Below, piece by piece: positions 1 to 6,563 of a stretch of 12,463 bases of DNA (position 1 is the stretch's first letter; each line of letters begins with the position of its first letter). The translations under genes were made by a program, and so were the position numbers. The notes under the pieces are model-generated. The model was not told the DNA's origin, ran no database searches, and was given only the letters and a program-made list of their open reading frames with translations. Origin of the DNA: Symbiodinium natans (Eukaryota; Sar; Dinophyceae; Suessiales; Symbiodiniaceae); assembly GCA_905221605.1 (NCBI GenBank), contig CAJNDS010001630.1, positions 1 to 12,463 on the forward strand. Direction: 5' to 3'.

Positions 1-192
1 GGGCGAGTTTCGGGCCTCATTTGTGGGCTTGATGTGTAGCCTAAGTTGGCTCCAGAGGGTTAAGTAAATTGAGCATTTGGTCTCCCAGACGCTTTGGATT
101 AATTTACTTAAACTCTGTATGTCAGCTGTTTAGACAAATATCTTGAAAATTCAGAACGATACAACATACAATTTCTATTTATTTTGTCTTGA
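1..192. other. Unique AT-rich flank, no gene seen
   Basis: This stretch is lower in GC than the rest of the window and shows no tandem repeat. I see no convincing open frame, tRNA or other RNA gene in it. It ends in a T-rich run that passes directly into the first telomeric tract. It is probably the centromere-side unique flank of the array, if the chromosome end lies to the right as the TTTAGGG polarity suggests. That orientation is an inference. Confidence 0.5.
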
Positions 193-258
193 GGGTTTAG
201 GGTTTAGGGTTTAGGGTTTAGGGTTTAGGGTTTAGGGTTTAGGGTTTAGGGTTTAGGG
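193..258 (+). repeat. Telomeric tract T1, nine TTTAGGG copies
   Basis: Nine perfect heptamers fill 196-258, preceded by a GGG. The G-rich strand is the + strand, so a chromosome end with this polarity would lie to the right. The tract is internal and is followed at once by the leader of element A1. Confidence 0.97.
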
Positions 259-262
259 TGTA

Positions 263-490
263 TAGAAGGGAAGCTCGCTGGTGCTAAAAGCACCCGGGCC
301 GCTCGCTTGCGTTAGCATGTAGTCCCACCCCAACCACCCAAACTATTCTCATTTAGGGTTTAGGGTTCACCCCCCATAGAAGGGAAGCTCGCTGGTGCTA
401 AAAGCACCCGGGCCGCTCGCTTGCGTTAGCATGTAGTCCCACCCCAACCACCCAAACTATTCTCATTTAGGGTTTAGGGTTCACCCCCCA
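263..490 (+). repeat. Leader of A1, tandemly duplicated (2 x 114 bp)
   Basis: Two apparently identical 114-bp units, 263-376 and 377-490, each start TAGAAGGGAAGC and end TTCACCCCCCA. Each contains the core GCTGGTGCTAAAAGCACCC and, near its end, two internal telomere heptamers preceded by CTCA. The same unit occurs once in A2 (2142-2255). The core and its spacing to a downstream GGGTTTAGGGTTC also match the family-B leader (4012-4187), which shows the two families share this part. Confidence 0.9.
280..294 (+). other. Leader stem-loop, A1 copy 1
   Basis: A perfect 6-bp stem GGTGCT/AGCACC closes a three-base AAA loop. The same hairpin recurs in the duplicated leader and in A2, and with loop GAA in B1 (4034-4048) and B2 (6410-6424). 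Stem and position are kept across two otherwise different families, which suggests a functional RNA or DNA structure. Which strand is transcribed is unknown. Confidence 0.7.
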
Positions 491-900
491 AACCCCCCTC
501 AAGGGGGGCTTTCTTGCTTTTTACAGAGAAAGAGCAGGGCGGGGTCTCCCGAGCTTCATGGAGCCTGTCAGTGACTCGTAGGCTTCTTGGAGCTTTCACG
601 GAGTAAAATGGAAGGTGCCCAAAACCATCAATTGCAATACCAAGAACCCACATTTTCGGGCTTGAAAGGGCAGCAAAAACGGTCGGGAGTAGCAGGGCCT
701 CGGCCGGCCCTGCTTTTTGAAATGGAAAACCGTCGATTTGCAATACTCGAAAACCCACATTTTCTTACGCGTCTGGGCAAATGAGACCCTGTCAGCTCAG
801 GCCCCAGGAGGCCCCTCTGGGAGGCCGGAACCCTGGCGGGTGGGGCCTCATAAAACCCTAGCCTGGCGGGTGGGGAGGCCTCATAAATCCAAAACTGCGC
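491..900 (+). repeat. A-family 5' body section
   Basis: Positions 491-705 align closely with 2256-2468 of A2, with scattered substitutions; homology then stops. At the start, a six-base C run and six-base G run with a TCAA loop (493-508) form a hairpin followed by a T-rich stretch. At the point where A1 and A2 part, 691-714 forms a 9-bp stem AGCAGGGCC/GGCCCTGCT with a six-base loop and a run of five T. The remainder, to about 900, is specific to A1 and includes two tandem copies of a CTGGCGGGTGGGG-type motif. No gene is supported. Confidence 0.65.
493..508 (+). other. C6/G6 hairpin after the A1 leader
   Basis: CCCCCCTCAAGGGGGG is a perfect six-pair stem with a TCAA loop. The same sequence follows the A2 leader. 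A T-rich stretch comes after it. Its role is unknown; it resembles a terminator in shape, but transcription here is unproven. Confidence 0.6.
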
Positions 901-1284
901 CCTCCGGCCCCCCCTTGAGAGGGAAAGTTTGCCTCCAAAAACACCCCAAATGAGGGGGACCCCAGGATCGGCCCGGGCCCCAGTTAAAAATGCGATTTTT
1001 TAGTACTGAAATCGACGGCTCTGGGTGGTCTCTCGTTTTCTGGATTTTTGACCAAAACCGAGCCTTCACCGGCTTCGGGATTTCAAGTTTTTCAAGGTTC
1101 TTCAAGGTTTTTCAGCGTTTTTATGTTTTTTTATGGTTTTTATGTTTTTCAGGATATTTCAGAGTTTGTAACCCTCAATTCTGATGGAGGGCCGCCCCCG
1201 CGACCTTTTCACAGCCTAGTTTTGGTCAAGGGGGGGTTGTGTTTTTCAATTTTAAAGGCAAAATAGTCTTCTGAGACCCCCCTA
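901..1284 (+). repeat. A-module copy M1 (391-bp period)
   Basis: M1 starts with a C-run motif and CTTGAGAGGGAAAGTTTG, passes a conserved block with GCGATTTTTTAGTACTG, a T-rich block of TTTTTCAAGG-like repeats, and ends with a block containing TTTAAAGGCAAAATAG. The motif GGGAAAGTT recurs at 921 and 1312, giving a 391-bp period. M4 and M5 in A2 and two inverted copies at 8566-9080 are further members. It has no conserved reading frame. Confidence 0.85.
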
Positions 1285-1454
1285 GCCTCAAACTCCGACC
1301 CCCCCTTGAAAGGGAAAGTTTGCCTCCAAAAACACCCCAAATGAGGGGGACCCCAGGATCGGCCCGGGTCCCAGTTAAAAATGCGATTTTTTAGTACTGA
1401 AATCGACGGCTCTGGGTGGTCTCTCGTTTTCTGGATTTTTGACCAAAACCGAGC
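1285..1454 (+). repeat. A-module partial copy M2
   Basis: M2 is a 5' portion of the A-module, matching M1 through the GACCAAAACCGAG motif. There it breaks off and the G-rich minisatellite begins. The break point is the same in A2 (M5 into minisatellite at about 3367), so this junction is part of the element rather than a separate event in each copy. Confidence 0.8.
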
Positions 1455-1680
1455 GGGGTTTCAGGAGGTCCGGGAACCCTTGGGAGGGGGTGTCAGGGGG
1501 GTCTCAGGGGGGTCCCAAGGGGGTCCCGGGGGGGGCGTCCCAGGTTGCAGTCGCAAGAAAGGTCCCCAAAAGGTTTTGACGGGGGGTTTCAGGGCAGTCC
1601 CAGGGGGGTCCCAGGGGGGTCCCAGGGGGTCCCAGGGGGGTCCCAGGGGGGTCCCAGGGGGGTCCCAGAAAGTGTCGGGG
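1454..1680 (+). repeat. A-family G-rich minisatellite (11-bp unit)
   Basis: A degenerate start is followed by a regular array (about 1590-1676) of an 11-bp unit, CCCAGGGGGGT, with variants. The + strand carries many runs of four to six G and could form G-quadruplexes. The long frames through this block on both strands are runs of G/P/S/Q residues and are not credible proteins. The matching A2 block (about 3367-3645) differs in length and variant order, as expected of a fast-changing tandem array. Confidence 0.9.
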
Positions 1681-1722
1681 GTCCCGGAGAAAGGCAAACC
1701 CAAAAACAACGATCGGAGGCAA

Positions 1723-1850
1723 AATCGCTGCAGGAGCCCCCCTGGACCGGCCCCGGCAGGGGGGGTCCCCGGAATCTGCCAGCCCGGGCCCCAGACCCCC
1801 CCGGGGGGTACCCCCCTGACCCCCGTAAAAAACACTAAAACACATCAATG
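1723..1850 (+). repeat. A-family conserved pre-tail
   Basis: This block, from ATCGCTGCAGGAGCC to AACACTAAAACACATCAA, matches 3679-3807 of A2 with few differences. It includes the palindrome GGGGGGTACCCCCC (1803-1816), preceded by a C run that can pair with the same G run, so two alternative hairpins are possible. It lies between minisatellite and 3' region in both A copies. Confidence 0.75.
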
Positions 1851-1860
1851 GTCGAAAAAT

Positions 1861-2018
1861 ATTAGGGCTGACGCCCTAGGTCTGAGGCGTAGCCAGTCAC
1901 TGCCGTCTCGTCTACCGGGAGGCTTTACCCTCCCTCACCGTTCTGTGGAGACGCTCGGTCGGGGACCTCGGTCGAAGCCTCGAGCGCCCATGCATATGGA
2001 CAGCGGCGCTCTCGGCAG
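1861..2018 (+). other. A-family structured 3' region, A1
   Basis: These 158 bp appear identical to 3833-3990 in A2. Visible hairpins in order are: TAGGGC/GCCCTA with loop TGAC (1863-1878); a CGTCTC/GAGACG outer stem enclosing GGGAGG/CCTCCC; and GAGCGCC/GGCGCTC around a 16-base loop containing GCATATG. The region ends ...GGCAG and the next base starts TTTAGGG. The dense, nested pairing suggests a folded RNA, for example a recognition end for a polymerase or protein. I recognise no known RNA family in it. Confidence 0.7.
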
Positions 2019-2140
2019 TTTAGGGTTTAGGGTCTAGGGTTTAGGGTTTAGGGTTTAGGGTTTAGGGTTTAGGGTTTAGGGTTTAGGGTTTAGGGTTTAG
2101 GGTTTAGGGTTTAGGGTTTAGGGTTTAGGGTTTAGGGTTT
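2019..2140 (+). repeat. Telomeric tract T2, 17 copies
   Basis: Seventeen heptamers follow (2019-2137), one of them the variant TCTAGGG, plus three T before the next leader. The tract separates A1 from A2 in the same polarity. Confidence 0.97.
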
Positions 2141-2141
2141 G

Positions 2142-2255
2142 TAGAAGGGAAGCTCGCTGGTGCTAAAAGCACCCGGGCCGCTCGCTTGCGTTAGCATGTA
2201 GTCCCACCCCAACCACCCAAACTATTCTCATTTAGGGTTTAGGGTTCACCCCCCA
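2142..2255 (+). repeat. Leader of A2 (single 114-bp copy)
   Basis: This unit matches both A1 leader copies over 114 bp by eye, including the GGTGCTAAAAGCACC hairpin and the two embedded telomere heptamers. It starts right after tract T2. Confidence 0.9.
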
Positions 2256-2657
2256 AACCCCCCTCAAGGGGGGCTTTTTTGCTTTTTGCAGAGAAAGAGC
2301 AGGGCGGGGTCTCCCGAGCTTCATGGAGCCTGTCAGTGGCTCGTAGGCTTCTTGGAGCTTCCACGGAGTAAAATGGAAGGTGCCCAAAACCGTCAATTGC
2401 AATACCAAAAACCCACATTTTCGGGCTTGAAAGGGCAGCAAAAACGGTTGGGGGTAGCAGGGGCCTCGTTTTCGATGCTAAAACAGAACATTGCAGGCGA
2501 GTCCCAAGCAGGGAGGGGGTCCCAGAAGAATTCGGGAGGTTGCTACAAGGGTCGCAGGAAGGTTTCAGCGGGTTGGGGGGTCTCAGGACGGTTTGGCTTC
2601 TGGACGGGTCGCGATCAGTGGGGCCACAAAAAACTAGAAATGCAGCAATTTTGTGGA
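2256..2657 (+). repeat. A2 5' body and A2-specific stretch
   Basis: Up to about 2468 this aligns with 491-705 of A1, including the C6/G6 hairpin. After GTAGCAGG it becomes A2-specific and contains several GGTCCCAG/GGTCGCAGG motifs that look like dispersed minisatellite units. I see no gene. Confidence 0.55.
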
Positions 2658-3367
2658 CATTTTCAGGGTGGTTTTCAAGGTTTTTCAGAATTTTTCAGTG
2701 TGTTTATTGCTTTTCCGTGTTTTTCAAGGTGTTTCAGGGTTTGTAACCCTCGATTCTGATGAAGGGCCGCCCCCGCGACCATTTCACGGCCTAGTTTTGG
2801 TCAAGGGGGGGTTGTGTTTTTCAATTTTAAAGGCAAAATAGGCTTCTGAGACCCCCCCTTGCCTCAAACTCCGACCCCCCCTTGAGAGGGAAAGTTTGCC
2901 TCCAAAAAGACCCCAAATGAGGGGGACCCCAGGATCGGCCCGGGCCCCAGTTAAAAATGCGATTTTTTAGTACTGAAATCGACGGCTCTGGGTGGTCTCT
3001 CGTTTTCTGGATTTTGACCAAAACCGAGCCTTCACCGGCTTCGGGATTTCAAGTTTTTCAAGGTTCTTCAAGGTTTTTCAGCGTTTTTCTGTGTTTTTTA
3101 AGGTTTTGTCAATGTTTTTCAGGATATTTCAGAGTTTGTAACCCTCAATTCTGATGGAGGGCCGCCCGCGCGACCTTTTCACAGCCTAGTTTTGGCCTAG
3201 CCTCAAACTCCGACCCCCCCTTGAAAGGGAAAGTTTGCCTCCAAAAACACCCCAAATGAGGGGGACCCCAGGATCGGCCCGGGTCCCAGTTAAAAATGCG
3301 ATTTTTTAGTGCTGAAGTCGGCGGCTCTGGGCGGTTTCTCATTTTCTGGATTTTTGACCAAAACCGA
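2658..3367 (+). repeat. A-modules M3, M4 and M5 in A2
   Basis: M3 (about 2658-2860) is the 3' half only and contains AGGGTTTGTAACCCT, a 6-bp stem with a three-base loop (2736-2750). M4 (2861-3199) is complete except for an internal loss of about 52 bp near its end, the part holding TTTAAAGGCAAAATAG; this explains the 339-bp rather than 391-bp period between GGGAAAG at 2888 and 3227. M5 (3200-3367) is the 5' part only and leads into the minisatellite. Confidence 0.8.
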
Positions 3368-3645
3368 GGGGGGTTTCAGGAGGTCCAGGAACCCTTGGGA
3401 GGGGGCGTCAGGGGGGTCTCAGGGGGGTCCCAAGAAGGTTTCAGGGAGGTTCCCAAGCGGGGCGGTCCAGAAACCTGCAAGGAGGGGTCGCAGGGTTTTC
3501 AGGGGGTGTCAGGGGGGTCCCAGGGCGGTCCCAGGGGGGTCCCAGGGGGGTCTCAGGGGGGTCCCAGGGGGGTCCCAGGAGGGTCCCAGGGGGGTCCCAG
3601 GGGGGTCCCAGGGGGGGTCCCAGGAAGGTCCCAGGGGGGTCCCCA
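3367..3645 (+). repeat. A2 G-rich minisatellite
   Basis: A degenerate start leads into a regular array of GGTCCCAGGGG-like 11-bp units from about 3509 to 3645. It occupies the same place as the A1 array but is longer. The frames of 150-170 residues across it are low-complexity repeat translation. Confidence 0.9.
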
Positions 3646-3678
3646 AAGAAAAAGGTCTGACAGGCCCCAAAACAACGA

Positions 3679-3807
3679 ATCGCTGCAGGAGCCCCCCTGG
3701 ACCGGCCCCGGCAGGGTGGGGTCCCCGGAATCTGCCAGCCCGGGGCCCCAGACCCCCCCGGGGGGTACCCCCCTGACCCCCGTAAAAAACACTAAAACAC
3801 ATCAAAG
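3679..3807 (+). repeat. A2 conserved pre-tail
   Basis: This matches 1723-1850 of A1, including the GGGGGGTACCCCCC palindrome. About 25 bp of A2-specific sequence lies between it and the 3' region, where A1 has a shorter linker. Confidence 0.7.
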
Positions 3808-3832
3808 GTCGTAGGTTTGGGGTCCTAATTAT

Positions 3833-3990
3833 ATTAGGGCTGACGCCCTAGGTCTGAGGCGTAGCCAGTCACTGCCGTCTCGTCTACCGGGAGGCTTTAC
3901 CCTCCCTCACCGTTCTGTGGAGACGCTCGGTCGGGGACCTCGGTCGAAGCCTCGAGCGCCCATGCATATGGACAGCGGCGCTCTCGGCAG
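3833..3990 (+). other. A-family structured 3' region, A2
   Basis: These 158 bp match 1861-2018 with no difference that I can see, including all three hairpins, and end in the same GGCAG followed by TTTAGGG. Since the bodies of A1 and A2 differ by substitutions, deletions and unrelated segments, this identity implies either constraint or local homogenisation. Confidence 0.7.
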
Positions 3991-4011
3991 TTTAGGGTTT
4001 AGGGTTTAGGG
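3991..4011 (+). repeat. Telomeric tract T3, three copies
   Basis: Three perfect TTTAGGG units are the whole link between the 3' end of A2 and the leader of B1. This is the shortest tract in the series. Confidence 0.95.
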
Positions 4012-4187
4012 TGTCTCAATGAGTGGGCGCGCTGGTGCTGAAAGCACCCAGGCGCGCGCCCCGAGTTGCATAAGCCCACCCCCGCTGGCGCTCCACCCTC
4101 GCCTTAACCTTTACGGGTTTAGGGTTCTTTTGAACTCTGATCGTGCTCTTGTCATTTTTCTCTTGTTTATTGGTTGGGTTTAGAAGC
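4012..4187 (+). repeat. Leader of B1 (176 bp)
   Basis: This matches B2 6388-6563 over the same length with a few substitutions. It contains GCTGGTGCTGAAAGCACCC, the family-A leader core with one base changed (A to G), in the same distance range from a downstream GGGTTTAGGGTTC. Other shared islands are TTGC-(A/G)-T and a CCCACCCC run. Around the core an outer stem GGGCGCGC/GCGCGCCC (4025-4032 with 4054-4061) makes a longer hairpin than in A. Confidence 0.85.
4025..4061 (+). other. Two-tier leader hairpin, B1
   Basis: The outer 8-bp stem GGGCGCGC/GCGCGCCC and the inner 6-bp stem GGTGCT/AGCACC (4034-4039 with 4043-4048) are separated by a small asymmetric internal loop; the apical loop is GAA. 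The inner stem is common to all leaders in the window, while the outer stem is seen only in family B. Confidence 0.7.
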
Positions 4188-5765
4188 AAAAGTCAGAGGT
4201 TTGGGATTGGGCTGGCTGCCGCCATCGCGCCTGAAGTCAAAGGGGTGGGATGGGCGGTTGCTTTCGCTGATGCTGCAGCTGGACCTTGTTGGAGTCGTGG
4301 TGGCCTTGTGAGTCTTTTTGAAAGTCAAAAACCCAAAGGTTTGGGCTTGGGGCTGGCTGCCGCCTTCGCCCTTGGTGATGCTGCGTCATCTGGATCCCTT
4401 GCTTGAAAGGGCCAGGCACCTCAGGCCAAGGCCTGTTTTTCAGGCAGGGTTCAGGCAATGCGCAAGCAGGAGATCCAGTCCCAGGCAGGGGGCCACAGCC
4501 TCCCAGCAAGTTTTTCTAAAACTTCAAAACCCGAAGGTTTGGGCTTGGGGCTGGCTGCCGCCTTCGCCCTTGCATGCTGCGTCCTGGCTGGGGATCTGGA
4601 TCCCTTGCAAAAGACCTCAGACCAGCCAAGGCCAGGCCAGTTTGGGATTGGGCTGGCTGCCGCCTTCGCGCCTGAAGTCAAAGGGGTGGGATGGGCGGTT
4701 GCTGCTGCCTTCGCTTTCGCTGATGCTGCAGCTGGACCTTGTTGGAGTCGTGGTGGCCTTGTGAGTCTTTTAAAAGTCAAAAACCCAAAGGTTTGGGCTT
4801 GGGGCTGGCTGCCGCCTTCGCCCTTGGTGATGCTGCGTCATCTGGATCCCTGAAAGGGCAGGCACCTCAGGCCAAGGCCTGTTTTTCAGGCCCCCAGGCA
4901 AGGCTCCCAGGCAGGGGCCTCCCAGGCAGGCCTCCCAGGCAGGGGGCCACCTCCCAACAAGTTTTTCTCAAAGTTAAAAACCCGAAGGTTTGGGCTTGGG
5001 GCTGGCTGCCGCCTTCGCCCTTGCATGCTGCGTCCTGGCTGGGGATCTGGATCCCTTGCAAAAGACCTCAGACCAGCCAAGGCCAGGGCAGTTTGGGATT
5101 GGGCTGGCTGCCACCTTCGCGCCTGAAGTCAAAGGTGTGGGATGGGCGGTTGCTGCTGCCTTCGCTTTCGCTGATGCTGCAGCTGGACCTTGTTGGAGTC
5201 GTGGTGGCCTTGTGAGTCTTTTTGAAAGTCAAAAACCCAAAGGTTTGGGCTTGGGGCTGGCTGCCGCCTTCGCCCTTGGTGATGCTGCGTCATCTGGATC
5301 CCTTGCTTGAAAGGGCCAGGCACCTCAGGCCAAGGCCTGTTTCTCAGGCAGGGTTCAGGCAATGCGCAAGCAGGAGATCCAGTCCCAGGCAGGGGGCCAC
5401 AGCCTCCCAGCAAGTTTTTCTCAAAGCAGGAGATCCAGTCCCAGGCAGGGGGCCACAGCCTTTCAGCAAGTTTTTCTCAAAGTTAAAAACCCGAAGGTTT
5501 GGGCTGGGGGCTGGCTGCCGCCTTCGCCCTTGCATGCTGCGTCCTGGCTGGGGATCTGGATCCCTTGCAAAAGACCTCAGACCAGCCAAGGCCAGGGCAG
5601 TTTGGGATTGGGCTGGCTGCCGCCTTCGCGCCTGAAGTCAAAGGGGTGGGATGGGCGGTTGCTTTCGCTGATGCTGCAGCTCGACCTTGTTGGCCTTGTG
5701 AGTCTTTTAAAAGTCAAAAACCCAAAGGTTTGGGCTTGGGGCTGGCTGCCGCCTTCGCCCTTGCT
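4188..5765 (+). repeat. B-module tandem array (452-bp period)
   Basis: The motif AAAGGTTTGGGCTTGGGG, in its CCCAAAGG context, recurs at 4335, 4787, 5239 and 5724, giving periods of 452, 452 and 485. Each module contains three related sub-blocks built on TTGGG(C/A)TTGGGGCTGGCTGCC followed by CTTCGC, ending in TGATGCTGCG, TGCATGCTGCG or GCGCCTGAAG, and usually a GGATCC. The last period is longer partly because of a 56-bp direct duplication (5371-5426 and 5427-5482). Pieces of the downstream minisatellite already appear inside one module (about 4890-4945). No gene is supported. Confidence 0.85.
5371..5482 (+). repeat. 56-bp direct duplication in B1
   Basis: Two adjacent 56-bp copies start CAGGAGATCCAGTCCC and end GTTTTTCTCAAAG. 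They differ at about two positions. This is a recent local slip or unequal exchange within the module. Confidence 0.85.
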
Positions 5766-5789
5766 CCCAAGGGCTTCGCAAACGGGGGG

Positions 5790-6146
5790 GGCCTTCCAGG
5801 CAGAGCCTCCCAGGCGGGCCTTCCAGGCAGACCCTCCCAGAGGGGCCTCCAGGCAGGAGCTTCCTAGAGGGCCTCCCAGGCAGGGCCTCCCAGGCAGGGG
5901 CCGGGGCCTCGCCAGGGCTTGGCAGGCGGGGGGGCAGGGGCCTCCCTGGCAGGGCTTTTTTAGGCAGGGCCCCCAGAACAGGGCCTCCCAGGCAGGGGCC
6001 TCCGGGACCTCCCAGGCAGGGGCCTCCCAGCCAGGGCTTGGCAGGCGGGGGGGCCTTCCAGGCAGGGCCTCCCGGGGTCTCCAGGCAGGGCCTCCCAGGC
6101 AGGGGCCTCCCAGACAAACCCGCCCAGACAGGGGTTTCCCAGGCAG
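5790..6146 (+). repeat. B-family minisatellite, forward polarity
   Basis: Imperfect tandem copies of a 15-bp unit, CCTCCCAGGCAGGGG, are mixed with variants such as CTTGGCAGGCGGGGGGG. All are in the same polarity in B1. The array occupies the same slot as the A-family minisatellite, immediately before the 3' region. Long proline/glycine-rich frames run through it on both strands and are not credible proteins. Confidence 0.9.
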
Positions 6147-6317
6147 TAGGGCGACCTGACGGGTTTCTCGCCAGCGACCTGCCGGGTCCACCGCGCAGCC
6201 CGCAGCTGCCTGCGGGACTGGAGCTCCGTCGCCCGCCGGAGGGCTTCTGGCTCCGGAGCTACCTCGCCTGCCGGCTTCGGTGCGTTCGCCCTGCTCGACG
6301 GCCCCGGGCTCACTCAG
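6147..6317 (+). other. B-family structured 3' region, B1
   Basis: This starts TAGGGC, like the A-family 3' region, and ends CTCACTCAG joined to TTTAGGG. Hairpins are CCCGCAG/CTGCGGG with loop CTGC (6199-6216), and CCGGAG/CTCCGG with a nine-base loop (6236-6256), which competes with a longer AGCTCCG/CGGAGCT stem around it. The first 149 bp appear identical to B2 7801-7949; the last 22 bp are missing in B2. I recognise no tRNA, rRNA or known ncRNA family. Confidence 0.7.
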
Positions 6318-6387
6318 TTTAGGGTTTAGGGTTTAGGGTTTAGGGTTTAGGGTTTAGGGTTTAGGGTTTAGGGTTTAGGGTTTAGGG
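6318..6387 (+). repeat. Telomeric tract T4, ten copies
   Basis: Ten perfect heptamers lie between B1 and B2, in the same polarity as the other tracts of the left region. Confidence 0.97.
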
Positions 6388-6563
6388 TGTCTCAATGAGT
6401 GGGCGCGCTGGTGCTGAAAGCACCCAGGCGCGCGCCCCGAGTTGCATAAGCCCACCCCCGCTGGCGCTCCACCCTCGCCTTAACCTTTACGGGTTTAGGG
6501 TTCTTTTGAACTCTGATCGTGCTTTTGCTATTTTTCTCTTGTATATTGGTTGGGTTTAGAAGC
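6388..6563 (+). repeat. Leader of B2 (176 bp)
   Basis: This matches 4012-4187 over its full length, ending at GGTTGGGTTTAGAAGC, with a few substitutions near its 3' end. It contains the same two-tier hairpin (inner stem 6410-6415 with 6419-6424, loop GAA). Downstream, B2 diverges at once from B1. Confidence 0.88.

Larger units (their letters stand above)
259..2018 (+). mobile_element. Telomere-bounded noncoding element A1 (family A, copy 1)
   Basis: A unit of about 1.76 kb lies between telomeric tracts. Its order is: leader (here duplicated, 263-490), a single-copy section (491-900), one full and one partial copy of a 391-bp module (901-1454), a G-rich minisatellite (about 1454-1680), a conserved pre-tail (1723-1850) and a hairpin-rich 3' region (1861-2018) joined straight to TTTAGGG. 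Element A2 repeats the plan, with the leader and 3' region unchanged by eye and the middle diverged. No reading frame is conserved: the 218-residue frame across 1381-2037 is glycine/proline-rich repeat translation. I call it a mobile element because of its tandem telomere-flanked arrangement and defined ends; transposition is inferred. A Y'-like recombining cassette is the main alternative. Confidence 0.6.
2141..3990 (+). mobile_element. Telomere-bounded noncoding element A2 (family A, copy 2)
   Basis: This second copy of the A plan is about 1.85 kb. It holds a single leader (2142-2255), the shared 5' body (2256-2468), an A2-specific stretch (about 2469-2657), a 5'-truncated module M3 (about 2658-2860), full module M4 (2861-3199), partial module M5 (3200-3367), a minisatellite (about 3367-3645), a pre-tail (3679-3807) and a 3' region (3833-3990). 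It differs from A1 in leader number, in the section after 2468, in module number and in minisatellite length. The two ends look unchanged. No protein is supported; the longest frames are repeat translations. Confidence 0.6.
4012..6317 (+). mobile_element. Telomere-bounded noncoding element B1 (family B, copy 1)
   Basis: B1 is about 2.3 kb: leader (4012-4187), a tandem array of a 452-bp module (4188 to about 5765), a minisatellite of CCTCCCAGGCAGGGG units (about 5790-6146) and a GC-rich 3' region (6147-6317) ending CTCACTCAG, then TTTAGGG. The plan mirrors family A, and the leader is homologous to the A leader, but the body is not. Frames translating to LGLGLAAAFAL-like strings come from the module and recur in overlapping frames on both strands, so I do not call a gene. 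Element status is inferred from the defined ends and the second copy B2. Confidence 0.6.

Noticed and set aside
178-193. Shared TTTATTTTGT(C/T)TTGAG between 178-193 and 11738-11753
   Set aside because: A 15-of-16 match of low-complexity T-rich sequence next to telomere repeat is too short to claim common origin.
300-370. Internal Pol III promoter (A-box-like TAGCATGTAGTCC and B-box-like GGTTCACCC)
   Set aside because: The matches are partial, and the B-box-like part is simply the end of a telomere heptamer run. The family-B leader does not keep a recognisable A box.
1861-2018. tRNA, rRNA or spliceosomal RNA gene in the A or B tail
   Set aside because: There are strong hairpins, but no cloverleaf, no anticodon arm and no stretch that I recognise from these families.
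1381-2037. 218-residue forward open frame through element A1
   Set aside because: It is mostly G/P/S/Q/V residues translated from the 11-bp minisatellite, has competing long frames on the other strand, and is not kept in frame in A2.
4012-4187. Hammerhead ribozyme in the leader, suggested by GAAA next to a stem
   Set aside because: I could not find the CUGANGA core in the right place on either strand. Other ribozyme classes cannot be excluded by eye.
4318-6191. Long frames in element B1 (up to 265 residues)
   Set aside because: The same LGLGLAAAFAL-type strings and PGRP-type strings appear in overlapping registers because of the 452-bp module and the 15-bp minisatellite. No domain or start context supports a protein.
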